NCBI RefSeq assembly: GCF_000373245.1
Contig: NZ_KB890739.1
Coordinates: forward strand, 410,441-474,440
DNA length: 64,000 nt
Direction of reading: 5' to 3'
Source: Echinicola pacifica DSM 19836
GTDB taxonomy: Bacteria > Bacteroidota > Bacteroidia > Cytophagales > Cyclobacteriaceae
Part shown: positions 45,174 through 54,700 of the stretch, piece after piece
Position numbering within the stretch: position 1 is the first letter of the stretch
Layout: every line of letters begins with the position of its first letter
Made by a program: the position numbers and the translations under genes
The notes under the pieces: generated by a model
Database searches by the model: none
What the model was told of the DNA's origin: nothing
Seen by the model: the letters and a program-made list of their open reading frames with translations, nothing else

Positions 45174-45251
45174 TTAAAAGACTTTTTTATAGATAAATCG
45201 GATAAGAATGACGGCGGCAATAATGACGATGCCTGCGATTACTAGTTCCAT
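45174..45251 (-). CDS. Predicted 25-residue single-pass membrane peptide
   Basis: ATG at 45251 (minus) opens MELVIAGIVIIAAVILI, followed by RFIYKKVF and a TAA stop at 45174-45176. The peptide is one hydrophobic helix with a basic C terminus, the pattern of a small inner-membrane protein with its tail in the cytoplasm. The frame has no rare or repeated codon pattern. No upstream in-frame ATG; a TAG lies 20 codons upstream. No homologue recognised; coding status is unproven. Confidence 0.4.
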   Translation of the reverse strand: MELVIAGIVIIAAVILIRFIYKKVF

Positions 45252-45709
45252 GATTTCTGAGAGTTTGTCTAGTTGATAACCAATATCTGATCCAAATGGT
45301 TTGCACTAGGATTATGTTTGAGGAAGATATTGGATTAAATGGTAGATGGAGAATTTATCTTGTACTTTGTAATGGAATCTTCCCTAAGCTACTTTGAGGA
45401 TTATTAAGGTTAGGCATTAAGAAAATGAATGGCTGATCTTAGGATGTTGAAGCATGATGGAAGTTGGTTAGTTTTTAAGCAGTCCTGGGAAAGGAGCTGA
45501 GTTAAGGCTTACTTTATAGATTAGGAGGTTTTTTATTATGGCAAGAGGCAGGAGTTTTGGAAGCGAAATGGGGGCTTAATTTTATGAATGCATTTTATTT
45601 TCCGAAAAATATCGGATGCAACCGATTGATATATTAATTATCAAAAATGGATAGCCAGAAATGGTAAAAAAGTCCTTTTCTTTGTAGTGCAAACCTATAC
45701 CAACGAATT

Positions 45710-46879
45710 ATGAACTTATTAAGAAAGAGACGAGTAGCGTTAAGCGGACTCTTTTTTCTGGCAGGATTAAGCTTTGCATCCTGGGCTTCCAGAATTCCCG
45801 ATTTTCAGCAGCATTTTGATTTGAGTGAGGGGCAATTGGGCACCTTATTACTAGGGATGCCTCTTGGATCTTTGCTGGCATTGCCATTAGCGGGCTGGGC
45901 AGTAGATAAATATGGTAGCAGGCGGGTGATTGTGGCCGGAAGTATTTTTTATGCGATCTCACTTTTGAGCCTCGGTTATACCCAGAGTATCATTCAGCTG
46001 GGGGTAGCCGTGATGTTTTTTGGGATGATGGGAAACATCATGAATATCTCCCTTAATACCCAGGCTTTGCTGGTGGAGGATGGATATCAGCGAAGTATTT
46101 TGGCCTCTTTTCATGGTTTATGGAGTTTTGCTGGGTTTGCGGGTGCCGGTATTGGCGCCTTGATGATCCAGTTAGGCTGGGCGCCAGTGTATCATTATTG
46201 GGTGGTCAGTATCTTAATGCTGGTGATTCTCGGCAGCAGTTTTCAATTGTTATTTAAGGAAGAAAAACGTACCGGCTCCGGCGGTTTAGTACTGCGGAAG
46301 CCCGATGCTTTATTGCTACGAGTGGGTTTGATAGGCTTTTTTGGGATGATGTGTGAAGGATGTATGTTTGATTGGAGCGGGGTATATCTGAAAAAAGTCG
46401 TGATGGCCGAGCCACATTTGGTGCCCTTAGGATATGTGACTTTTATGGCAGCGATGGCTTCAGGAAGATTTGTATCTGACTTTCTCGCCAATAAGTGGAC
46501 AAAAATTGTGATGCTGCGGATTTCTGGAGGTCTAATATTTTCGGGCCTTTTGATAGCGGTGGCTTTTCCCTCATTTATCAGCTCAGTGATTGGCTTTCTT
46601 TTGGTGGGTTTTGGGACTGCATCAGTGATTCCGCTCTCTTATAGTATTGCAGGAAGGTCTAAGATGTATGCGCCTAGCATAGCCTTGGCCTTGGTATCCA
46701 CCATTTCCTTTTTTGGATTTCTATTGGGACCTCCCTTGATTGGATTTATCGCCGAGCTATTTAATTTGCAGATTTCATTCGCCTTTATAGCGGTGATGGG
46801 GATGTGTATTACCTTATTAGCTACGGTAAAAACGGATATATTTTTCGCCTATAAGAAGAACGCCGACAGCTTGACCTAG
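45710..46879 (+). CDS. MFS transporter
   Basis: A 389-residue, 12-helix major facilitator protein. The A-motif between helices 2 and 3 is GWAVDKYGSRRVIV. The start ALSGLFFLAGLSFASWASRIPD resembles the YbjJ/bypass-of-stop-codon-6 group. Substrate unknown. It is about 4.4 kb from the biosynthetic gene cluster with metG between, so a role as its exporter is possible but weakly supported. Confidence 0.85.
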   Translation: MNLLRKRRVALSGLFFLAGLSFASWASRIPDFQQHFDLSEGQLGTLLLGMPLGSLLALPLAGWAVDKYGSRRVIVAGSIFYAISLLSLGYTQSIIQLGVAVMFFGMMGNIMNISLNTQALLVEDGYQRSILASFHGLWSFAGFAGAGIGALMIQLGWAPVYHYWVVSILMLVILGSSFQLLFKEEKRTGSGGLVLRKPDALLLRVGLIGFFGMMCEGCMFDWSGVYLKKVVMAEPHLVPLGYVTFMAAMASGRFVSDFLANKWTKIVMLRISGGLIFSGLLIAVAFPSFISSVIGFLLVGFGTASVIPLSYSIAGRSKMYAPSIALALVSTISFFGFLLGPPLIGFIAELFNLQISFAFIAVMGMCITLLATVKTDIFFAYKKNADSLT

Positions 46880-46952
46880 GATTGTTCTCCTTCTATGGGG
46901 GATTTGGAAGGACTAAGGAAGGGAAACCTTACGAAAAAAAGTCAATTTTACC

Positions 46953-46960
46953 TATCTTTG
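46953..46960 (+). promoter_or_regulatory. -7 element (TATCTTTG) immediately before metG
   Basis: An exact TAnnTTTG that ends 6 bases before the metG ATG, implying a leaderless or near-leaderless message. It also argues for the ATG at 46967 over an in-frame ATG at 46895, which would lie upstream of the promoter. Confidence 0.55.
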
Positions 46961-46966
46961 CAGCCT

Positions 46967-49027
46967 ATGAGCAAATCAGAATTTAAGAGATATACCGTAA
47001 CTTCAGCCCTTCCTTATGCCAATGGCCCCTTGCATATTGGTCACTTGGCGGGCTGTTATATACCTTCAGATATTTATGTGCGTTATTTGAGGTCCCTGGG
47101 CAAGGACGTGCTATACATCTGCGGCTCCGATGAGCATGGCGTGGCCATTACCATCAAAGCCAAAAAAGAGGGGCTGAGCCCTCAGGAAATCGTGAACCGA
47201 TATCATCAGATGATGAAAGGGAGTTTCGAAGAATTTGGGATTAGTTTTGACCATTATTCTCGTACTAGCTCGCCTGTTCACCATGATACTGCCTCTGGTT
47301 TTTTTAAGGATTTGTACGATAAAGGCGAATTCCTGGAGCAGTCTACCGAACAATATTATGATGAAGAAGCCGGCCAATTTTTGGCTGACCGATATATAGA
47401 AGGGACTTGTCCTAAGTGTGGATTTGAACATGCCTATGGCGATCAGTGTGAAAAGTGTGGCTCCTCGCTGAGCCCTACCGAACTGATCAACCCTAAGTCG
47501 AAGCTGAGTGGAAACTCCCCCGTGCTGAAGGAAACGAAGCATTGGTTTTTGGACTTGGGTAGGTATTCTTCTTTCCTGAAACAGTGGATTCTTACAGATC
47601 ATCAGGCAGATTGGAAAAACAATGTCCTCGGCCAGTGCAGGTCCTGGCTGGAGGCCGGTGAAGGCTTGCAGGCACGCTCCATGACGCGAGATATGGACTG
47701 GGGTGTACCAGTTCCTGTAGAAGGCGCAGAGGGCAAAGTGCTTTATGTATGGTTTGATGCACCGATTGGTTATATCTCCTCCACCAAAGAGTGGGCGGCA
47801 GAAAAGGGTGTCGATTGGGAGCCGTATTGGAAGGATCAGGATACCAAATTAGTACATTTCATTGGTAAGGATAATATTGTATTCCACTGTATCATCTTTC
47901 CTGCTATCCTCAAGACTCATGGAGAATATGTATTGCCTGATAATGTGCCTGCCAACGAGTTTTTGAACCTGGAAGGTGAAAAAATCAGTACCTCCCGAAA
48001 CTGGGCCGTGTGGCTGCATGAATATCTCGAAGACTTCCCTGGAAAGCAGGATGTATTACGGTATGTGCTTACCGCCAATGCCCCGGAAACTAAGGACAAT
48101 GACTTCACTTGGAAGGACTATCAAGAAAGGAATAATTCTGAGCTGGTAGCAATTTACGGAAACTTCGTCAATCGTGCCGTGGTGCTTACGCACAAGTATT
48201 TTGACGGCGCAGTGCCGGCCTGTGGAGAACTGTCGATGTTTGATGACGAGACCCTGGCTGAGTTGAAAGCTTTCCCGGATAAAATTGCTGCCTCTATTGA
48301 AAAATACCGTTTTAGAGAGGCCTTGAGTTTCGTGATGGATTTTGCCCGATTAGGAAACAAGTATCTGGCAGACACAGAACCTTGGAAAACTATCAAAACA
48401 GATAAAGAGAGAACCGGTACAGTACTTAATATAGCACTAAACATTGCAGCGAATCTTGCAGTGGTTTCTGAGCCCTTCCTGCCATTTACTTCTAGCAAAC
48501 TATCCAGTATGCTTGGTACAGAAGGCCTAAGGTGGGCTGATGCTGGACAGGCAGATTTGCTTAAAGCAGGGATGAAAATTCAGCCTGGCGAATTATTATT
48601 TGAGAAAATCGAAGACGAAACTGTGGAACAACAAGTAAATAAGTTGCTAGATACCAAAAAAGCGAATGAGGCTGCCGCAGCCACCGTTCCTCCCGTTAAA
48701 GACACCATTTCATTTGATGATTTCACCAAACTTGATCTCAGGGTAGTTACAGTTTTAGAAGCTGAAAAGCTGAAGAAATCAAAAAAATTGATCAAGCTTT
48801 TGGTGGATACAGGATTGGAAAAGCGAACAGTCCTTAGCGGGATTGCTGAACATTTTGATGCTGCTGACCTAATTGGAAAGCAGGTGACGATGTTGATAAA
48901 TCTTGCTCCAAGAAAAATGATGGGGATTGATTCCGAAGGAATGATCTTAATGGCTGAGGATAAAGATGGCTCCTTGAAGCTACTAAAACCTAGTGATGAT
49001 ACCGCTCCTGGGTCTTCCATCAGTTAA
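46967..49027 (+). CDS. metG: Methionine--tRNA ligase
   Basis: A 686-residue class I aminoacyl-tRNA synthetase charging tRNA-Met. HIGH motif PLHIGHLAG near residue 20, zinc-binding CPKC and CEKC pairs near 146-164, KMSKS-type motif KISTS near 338, anticodon-binding helices, and a C-terminal Trbp111-type tRNA-binding domain (about 580-686, [15 protein letters not shown]). The start at ATG 46967 is chosen because the family begins at [20 protein letters not shown] and a promoter element lies just before it. Confidence 0.95.
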   Translation: MSKSEFKRYTVTSALPYANGPLHIGHLAGCYIPSDIYVRYLRSLGKDVLYICGSDEHGVAITIKAKKEGLSPQEIVNRYHQMMKGSFEEFGISFDHYSRTSSPVHHDTASGFFKDLYDKGEFLEQSTEQYYDEEAGQFLADRYIEGTCPKCGFEHAYGDQCEKCGSSLSPTELINPKSKLSGNSPVLKETKHWFLDLGRYSSFLKQWILTDHQADWKNNVLGQCRSWLEAGEGLQARSMTRDMDWGVPVPVEGAEGKVLYVWFDAPIGYISSTKEWAAEKGVDWEPYWKDQDTKLVHFIGKDNIVFHCIIFPAILKTHGEYVLPDNVPANEFLNLEGEKISTSRNWAVWLHEYLEDFPGKQDVLRYVLTANAPETKDNDFTWKDYQERNNSELVAIYGNFVNRAVVLTHKYFDGAVPACGELSMFDDETLAELKAFPDKIAASIEKYRFREALSFVMDFARLGNKYLADTEPWKTIKTDKERTGTVLNIALNIAANLAVVSEPFLPFTSSKLSSMLGTEGLRWADAGQADLLKAGMKIQPGELLFEKIEDETVEQQVNKLLDTKKANEAAAATVPPVKDTISFDDFTKLDLRVVTVLEAEKLKKSKKLIKLLVDTGLEKRTVLSGIAEHFDAADLIGKQVTMLINLAPRKMMGIDSEGMILMAEDKDGSLKLLKPSDDTAPGSSIS

Positions 49028-49040
49028 TCAGAAATAATAG

Positions 49041-49074
49041 AAAACACCTTCTTATTCTTTTAAGAAGGTGTTTT
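49041..49074 (+). terminator. metG terminator
   Basis: AAAACACCTTCTT (49041-49053) pairs with AAGAAGGTGTTTT (49062-49074), then further T. Confidence 0.88.
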
Positions 49075-49598
49075 TTTATGCTGAAAAATGAATTTTTACA
49101 GCTTATATTTTTATTTACGTGATTATCAGTGCGTTATATTAAAATAGTTATTTTTATACAATTTTCTTTTTGTCGCCTATTTTGAAGCTGGGGGCTTAGT
49201 GAGGAAGAGGCGCTTATTCTTTTTTCTATTTTGTTATTTATTAAAATCAAAAGCACGTTCCTCTAATTAGATGACTGATCATGGAGCTTATAATTTATTC
49301 CTTCACCAGCTTCTACTTTTTTGTAATTTCTAAAAATGTCTCGTGGACCTCTTGATTTTTGAATTCATTTTGGGACGAAAAAATATTATTCAGGAGGTAC
49401 TGGATTTGTATGAAGTTCCTATGCTAAGCGATGTGATGAAGCGCAAATTTTAGTATTTTCAATACAGAAAAAAATATTTTTTAATCAAACAGGATTTTTT
49501 TTCTGTTAAATATCACTGATTATTAGAAGTTATTCACCCTCAGCTGGTATATAAGGCTTTTTACCTTTTATTAAATACGTGTTTAAGTAAGCGAAACG

Positions 49599-49624
49599 AA
49601 AAATACCCCAAATTGGGTATTTTT
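49599..49624 (+). terminator. Orphan Rho-independent terminator
   Basis: AAAAATACCC (49599-49608) pairs with GGGTATTTTT (49615-49624) around a 6-base loop, followed by TT. It lies 52 bp before the start at 49677 and about 520 bp after the metG terminator, with no gene in between. Confidence 0.65.
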
Positions 49625-49676
49625 TTATAGGGCTCTTTGACCTAAATTTACAGCATACATTATAATACATAGTTAT

Positions 49677-49904
49677 ATGATATTCTATTATTTATCTAAT
49701 TTTTACAAGAAGACAGGAGCGCATAAGGTGCATGCGATGAGCTGTCCAGAGATGCCGGATATGAATGAGTTATCTTATCTAGGGCCCTATAATAATTCAG
49801 GGGAAGCAGTGAGAAATGCTTCTAAGAAATATGAAAATGTGGAGACCTGCGAACACTGTTGTGGAAACAAGGTGAAATCTATCGTGGAGAAACTTCGGGA
49901 TTAG
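49677..49904 (+). CDS. Small Cys/His protein of a recurrent bacterial family
   Basis: A 75-residue protein with the pattern HxVHxxxCPxMP, YLGPYNNSGEAVRNASKKY and CEHCC. I recognise this as a family of short proteins with HxVHxxxCxxLP, YLGxFxxCxxAVxxAK and GCxxC blocks, often found alone or near mobile DNA; no function is established. Here the central Cys of the FxxC block is replaced by Ser-Gly (NNSGEAV), so one likely metal-ligand position is lost. The Cys/His set suggests a small zinc-binding fold (inference). The start at 49677 is kept because the N-terminal tail is family-like. Confidence 0.6.
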   Translation: MIFYYLSNFYKKTGAHKVHAMSCPEMPDMNELSYLGPYNNSGEAVRNASKKYENVETCEHCCGNKVKSIVEKLRD

Positions 49905-50040
49905 ACGTACAAAGAATACAATTTTTAATCCCTGATGCTCATCTTGGATATCAAATTATAATACGATCTGCGAATCCTATTATAGCTAGTTTTTTGGGAG
50001 CAGTAGTTTCACTAGCTTTCTCGCAGGGATTTTTCCCATA

Positions 50041-50063
50041 AAAAAATCCCCCTAATCAATAGG
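50041..50063 (-). terminator. Terminator after the phosphopantetheinyl transferase
   Basis: On the minus strand TCCCCCT pairs with AGGGGGA around a 7-base loop and is followed by a T-run (50040-50046). It ends the gene at 50102-50881. Confidence 0.75.
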
Positions 50064-50101
50064 GGGAGATCTTATTATATTCTTGTTGTTAACTTTTATT
50101 T

Positions 50102-50881
50102 TTAAATATGACTCTTGATCATTTGTTCGACGAGTTTATCACTCGTTTCGTAGAACCTGATTTTCCTGTATTTGACAGGGAAAGCAAGGCTGATAAGGTA
50201 GAGCTCATCCATTAATAAGCTCTTGATCTTCCAGTCAGAGAAGCCACCACCTATTTCGTAAGGGATATACTGATATCCGTCAAGGCAGTTAATCGAGTGA
50301 AGGTTATCCACCATTCCAATGGAGGTAGCCTTCAGCAATGATTCCTTTCGGGTCCATAATTTATAGAACTCATGACGAGGAGAATAGGCATTTTCGATAT
50401 AATGAGTTTCTGGCTTAGTAAAGCAGTTGTTCATCATCGACATAAAGTCAAATTCGCTATTTACATATTCTATATCCACCCCTAGCTCATCCGTACAAAA
50501 CCCAAAAACCAGCCAGTCGTGGGAGTGAGAAATGTTAAAATGGATGTTTTTCTTATCCTTTAGAATAGGCTTATGATTGATTCCTTCGGTAAATTCAATC
50601 TCTTCTGGCTTGCAGTCCAGGTATTTAGCGAGGAGCACCTTAAGGTATCCCTTACCGATGATATATCGAGTACGGTCACTTTCCTTGTGGTAGCGTTCCA
50701 TGGTTTGGATTTCGGCCTCAGTAAGGTATCCTTGAAGGAGGTCTATCTCTTCCATCAATTTCTTGACAGATACCCTCCATAAGTCCACATGATCATTGAT
50801 CAGGTAATCCGATTCCTGGCTCCAGTTTGGAAGTAAAACTGTGCTGCAATGAATTTTGCTGATATATAGTGAGCTATTCAT
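50102..50881 (-). CDS. Sfp-type 4'-phosphopantetheinyl transferase
   Basis: A 259-residue enzyme that transfers 4'-phosphopantetheine from CoA to carrier domains. LGVDIEYV near residue 130 holds the Mg-binding Asp and Glu, NISHSHDWLVFGF precedes it, and YKLWTRKESLLKA near 172-183 is the second signature (W(T/S)xKExxxKA). Length and motif spacing match the Sfp/Gsp group that activates NRPS and PKS proteins. It lies 850 bp from the end of the synthetase genes on the same strand and is probably dedicated to them. Confidence 0.9.
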   Translation of the reverse strand: MNSSLYISKIHCSTVLLPNWSQESDYLINDHVDLWRVSVKKLMEEIDLLQGYLTEAEIQTMERYHKESDRTRYIIGKGYLKVLLAKYLDCKPEEIEFTEGINHKPILKDKKNIHFNISHSHDWLVFGFCTDELGVDIEYVNSEFDFMSMMNNCFTKPETHYIENAYSPRHEFYKLWTRKESLLKATSIGMVDNLHSINCLDGYQYIPYEIGGGFSDWKIKSLLMDELYLISLAFPVKYRKIRFYETSDKLVEQMIKSHI

Positions 50882-51731
50882 GGGATGTATTTATACCTGC
50901 TGTGAGTGTTTGATTTACCTGTAAGGGAACGTGCTGCTGTCGGTTAAAACTTGCTTTTTTATTTAGGATTAAACGCATAAGTACTTAGTGGTAAAACTGA
51001 ATTTACCGTTTTTTGTTCTGTTAAATCACAGAAGGGGATACTCATATTGCTATGGTAAGTCCATAAGGATTTTGCCTCTTTCTGCGTAGGATGATAATTG
51101 TAGTTTCTTTGGGGTTACCTCCCCAATCAAAATAGTGTTTTCGTAGAAGTAGTTTATCCTATGTTCTCCTTGTTTTGTACCGTGGTTATCGGTGGTGAAT
51201 CATTTAGTAAATCTAATTAATTTTTACACCAATAAAAATGTATTTTGTAATAAAAAAAATGAATTTATTTTTTTTGTCGGTAAAGAGTTTAAAAACGCTT
51301 ACCATTCAAGGTAAAAAGTATAAAACCTCAAGAAAAAATTGTCTTTTAATTAGCTCAACTTGCTTAAATAATTGATTGAAAATATGGGTTATAATTCATT
51401 TAATGATGGTTAAATCATGATTTAGCCATATTTAATTTTATTAATACCTCACTGCCCTATCCTTTATGGTACATTTCCTTAAATTCAAGTCAAAGCTTCA
51501 CTTTAACACTAATATCCAGCTCCAGCTCAGAGATTTTCCTTATTTCTATTAATAATCTGGTTTAAATCCTGAATTTTCCTGATTTATAGAGTGGCCAACC
51601 AAAAAGGATAAAGATCTAATTTAATCGGAAGCATTTGGTTAATGGAAGACGAGGATAAGTCGCAGGAATTATAATCTCAGTAAATAAATTTTACTTCTGC
51701 CTGCCTAGGATTAAACAGGCAGAAGCATAGA
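50882..51731. other. 850 bp region between PPTase and NRPS genes
   Basis: No supported open frame. It contains two short motifs, AATAAAAATGTATTT (51231-51245) and AAAGAGTTTAAAAA (51282-51295), that recur in the same order upstream of the first synthetase gene (62584-62598 and 62692-62705). A small GGGG/CCCC hairpin lies at about 51111-51124. The upstream part should hold the PPTase promoter, but I do not see a clean one. Confidence 0.5.
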
Positions 51732-54700
51732 TCAGAGTTCTCCATTCATTAATGCTTGTAGCTTATGAGTAAAGGGCTCCACATAAGGGCTTTCAAACAT
51801 GCTGTTATGATCCCCTTCCACATCGATCACCTTGACATGGTTTACAAAGGGAGCCCAGCCATAATATTTCTCCTCTTTTATAGGAGTTAGTTTGATGCTT
51901 GCTTTGAATAATATGCAATCAATGGAAAGGGGGCTGAGTCTGTAATTTTCCAAAGAAGCAGTATTTATCGCTTTAATTTTCTTGATGATTTCAGCCCTGT
52001 CTTTAGGTTGTTCTTCCACCTTTTTAAGACCTATTTTTTGAAGTAGGTTTTCCATTTTGCGCTTGATCATCCTAGCCTTGGTGATCCGGAAGGTTTTTGG
52101 TGCTTTCCATAATAACTGCAATTCCACCTTGCGCTGCTCAATCTGGGCCGCGATAACATCCATCATACCTTTTTTTGGCACTAGCTCGTCGTCTTGGTCC
52201 ACATTTGTGTCGAAAATAATCAGGTTTTGCACCGTTTTTCCCCTTTGGATAAACTGCTTGGCCATCTCAAATGCCACATAGCCTCCAAATGAATATCCTC
52301 CTATCTGGTAGGGGCCTTCGGGGTTATGCTGGATTATTTCATTTACATAATGCTTAGCGATATTTTCAATTCCTATATTAGGTGAATCGATTCCGTTCAG
52401 CCCTTTAGCTTGTAAGCCGTATAGCGGCTGCTCTGCATCTACATAATCGATGAGCTTATAGTAGTTAGTGATATTAGCTGCCACTCCGTGGATGAGGTAT
52501 ATGGGGTTCTTTTTGCCCTGTGGTTTGATGGGGATCAGAGAGCTCCATTCCTGGCTAAGTTCCTCGGTGACATCCTCTCCATCGATGAGCGCACAAAAGT
52601 CCCTTAATATGGGGCTTTTAAATAGACTAGTTAATGGAAGCGTTTGGCCAAGTGCCTTGTCCAATTTGCTCATCACTGCAACCGCTAAAATGGAATGCCC
52701 TCCCAAGGAGAAAAAGTCATCGTCTAATTGAATATTATTGATTTTTAAGCCCTCTTGCCATATTTTAGCGACCATTTTTTGGGTTTCCGTCCACTCGTCT
52801 TTGCTTTGGGAGGAGCTGATATTAACTTTTTTAGATGGTTTGGGCAGGGCTTTTTTATCTATTTTCCCATTGGTATTGAGCGGAAAGTATTCCATTCCTA
52901 CCCAGTCTGTCGGAAGCATATATTCAGGTAGCTTACGCGAAAGTGCTGTTTTCCAACTGGAGATTTGCTCGGGGCTTATTTTTACCGTTTGAGGTAAGCT
53001 GTCTGAGGTCTCATTGTCCGTAAGCATGAGGACCTCATTTGGTATGATATAAGCGACGAGGGACTTAGAGCCGTTACTTTGGTCCAATACTCCCACATGG
53101 CCATTGCTTATCCCCGGGAGGGTGTTTAAGAGCAGCTCTATTTCACCAAGTTCTACTCGGTTTCCCCGAATCTTCACCTGATGATCGATTCTTCCAAGGC
53201 ATCTCAATTCCCCATTAGGCTTGAAAGCCCCCATATCGCCAGTTTTATAAAGACGTTTGCCAGGCAAGGAAGGGCTTTCAACAAAGGCCTCTTGGGTTTG
53301 TGCCGGATTGTTAAGGTATCCTATGGTTACCCCTTCGCCAGCAATATAAATTTCCCCTTGCTTACTAATAGGAAGCAGTCGCTTTTGAGGGTCAAGCAGG
53401 TATATTTCTGTATTTCCAATAGGCTGTCCAATAGAATCATAATCTTCCTCTGTTTCAAATAGTTTTGCAGTGGACAAGATCGTCGTTTCTGTAGGACCAT
53501 AAGCATTCCATACTTCCTTGCAGAGCCCCAAAAGTTGCTTTGCGAGGGGTTTTGAAAATGGCTCTCCGCCAGACATAATTTTGAGTGGCAAGGGACTATT
53601 CCATCCCACTTGGATCAACATCTGATAGGTGGCGGGAGTGGAAAATAATCGTGTGATCTGATGGTCCTTAAGTGCCTTAAGCAATAATCGGCCATCTTTA
53701 GCCATATCATGGTCAGCCATGATTACCGTGCCTCCTCCTATTAATAAACAAAATAGCTCAATCTGAGCGACATCAAAAGAGATGGAAGTGATACTCAGTA
53801 CCTTATCATCCGAATCGATCCTTAGCTTACGCCTCATATAATACAAGGTGTTGCAGAGGTTACGATGACTCACCAATACTCCTTTGGGAAGACCCGTGGA
53901 TCCGGAGGTATATAGGATATAGGCTGCAGCATCGGTATCCACCTTGACATTTGGCGTCGAAGCCTCCTTCTTGGTAGCTTCTTCCTGTAGCTTTGATACT
54001 TCCAGTAGTTGAAGATTACCTTCCAGACCTTCCTTTAAACTGCGACTTGTGATGACTGCCGCCGCCTGGGAGTCTTTTAAAATATGATTTACTCGCTCTG
54101 CTGGCAGCTGGCCATCCAATGGAATATAAGTGTTCCCAGATTTAGCTATGGCTAATAAGGCGATGACCATATCGGCGGAGCGTGGTAGGAAGACCCCGAT
54201 CCGAGATTGGTCTTTGAGGCCCTTGGAGAGGAGCAGGTTGGCGACTTGGTTTACCCGTCGATTCAGTGCTGAATAACTTAATTTTTGGGTTTTAAATTGT
54301 AAGGCTATTTGATCGGGGTATAAGTGAGCCACCTCTTCAAATAACTGTGTGATCGGGGTATTGACAGGGAAGTCGGTAAAGGTTTGATTGAATTTTTCGT
54401 ATTGATCCAGTAAGGGTTTTCTATCGATAATCTCTAGGGATCCCAGTGTTTTGCTCGGCTCGGCAATGAGCAGGTCCAATAGCTTCATATAGCTTGCCAT
54501 CATCCCTTCGATGGTTTCTGGCTTGAACAAATCGGTCTGATATCTCCATATGAACTGGAAATCATCCTTAGAATTCGTCAGGTTTAGCGTAAGCTCAAAG
54601 TTATCGTAAGCTCTTGGGTTGGAAATCAATTGGTACTCAATTCCATCAAAATTTAATTTAGCATCCATCCCCATGTCCAAGTTAAAAATAACCGGTACCA

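Larger units (their letters stand above)
44809..45709. other. 900 bp gene-poor region
   Basis: Contains an 18 bp tandem duplication (44987-45022) and a plausible 25-codon minus-strand membrane peptide gene (45174-45251). A 5 bp stem with a T-run near 45141-45168 might be a weak plus-strand terminator. Otherwise no open frame or RNA gene that I can support. Confidence 0.5.
49028..49676. other. 650 bp region between metG and a small Cys protein
   Basis: Contains the metG terminator (49041-49074) and a second, orphan plus-strand terminator (49599-49624). Between them about 520 bp with no open frame worth calling. A small RNA ending at the second hairpin, or an attenuator for the next gene, is possible. 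Confidence 0.5.

Noticed and set aside
45710-46879. MFS transporter as the exporter of the synthetase product
   Set aside because: It is separated by metG and other units and has no tight linkage; kept as a possibility only.
50882-51731. Possible CRISPR or repeat array in AT-rich gaps
   Set aside because: No regularly spaced repeats of the usual length; only isolated short matches.
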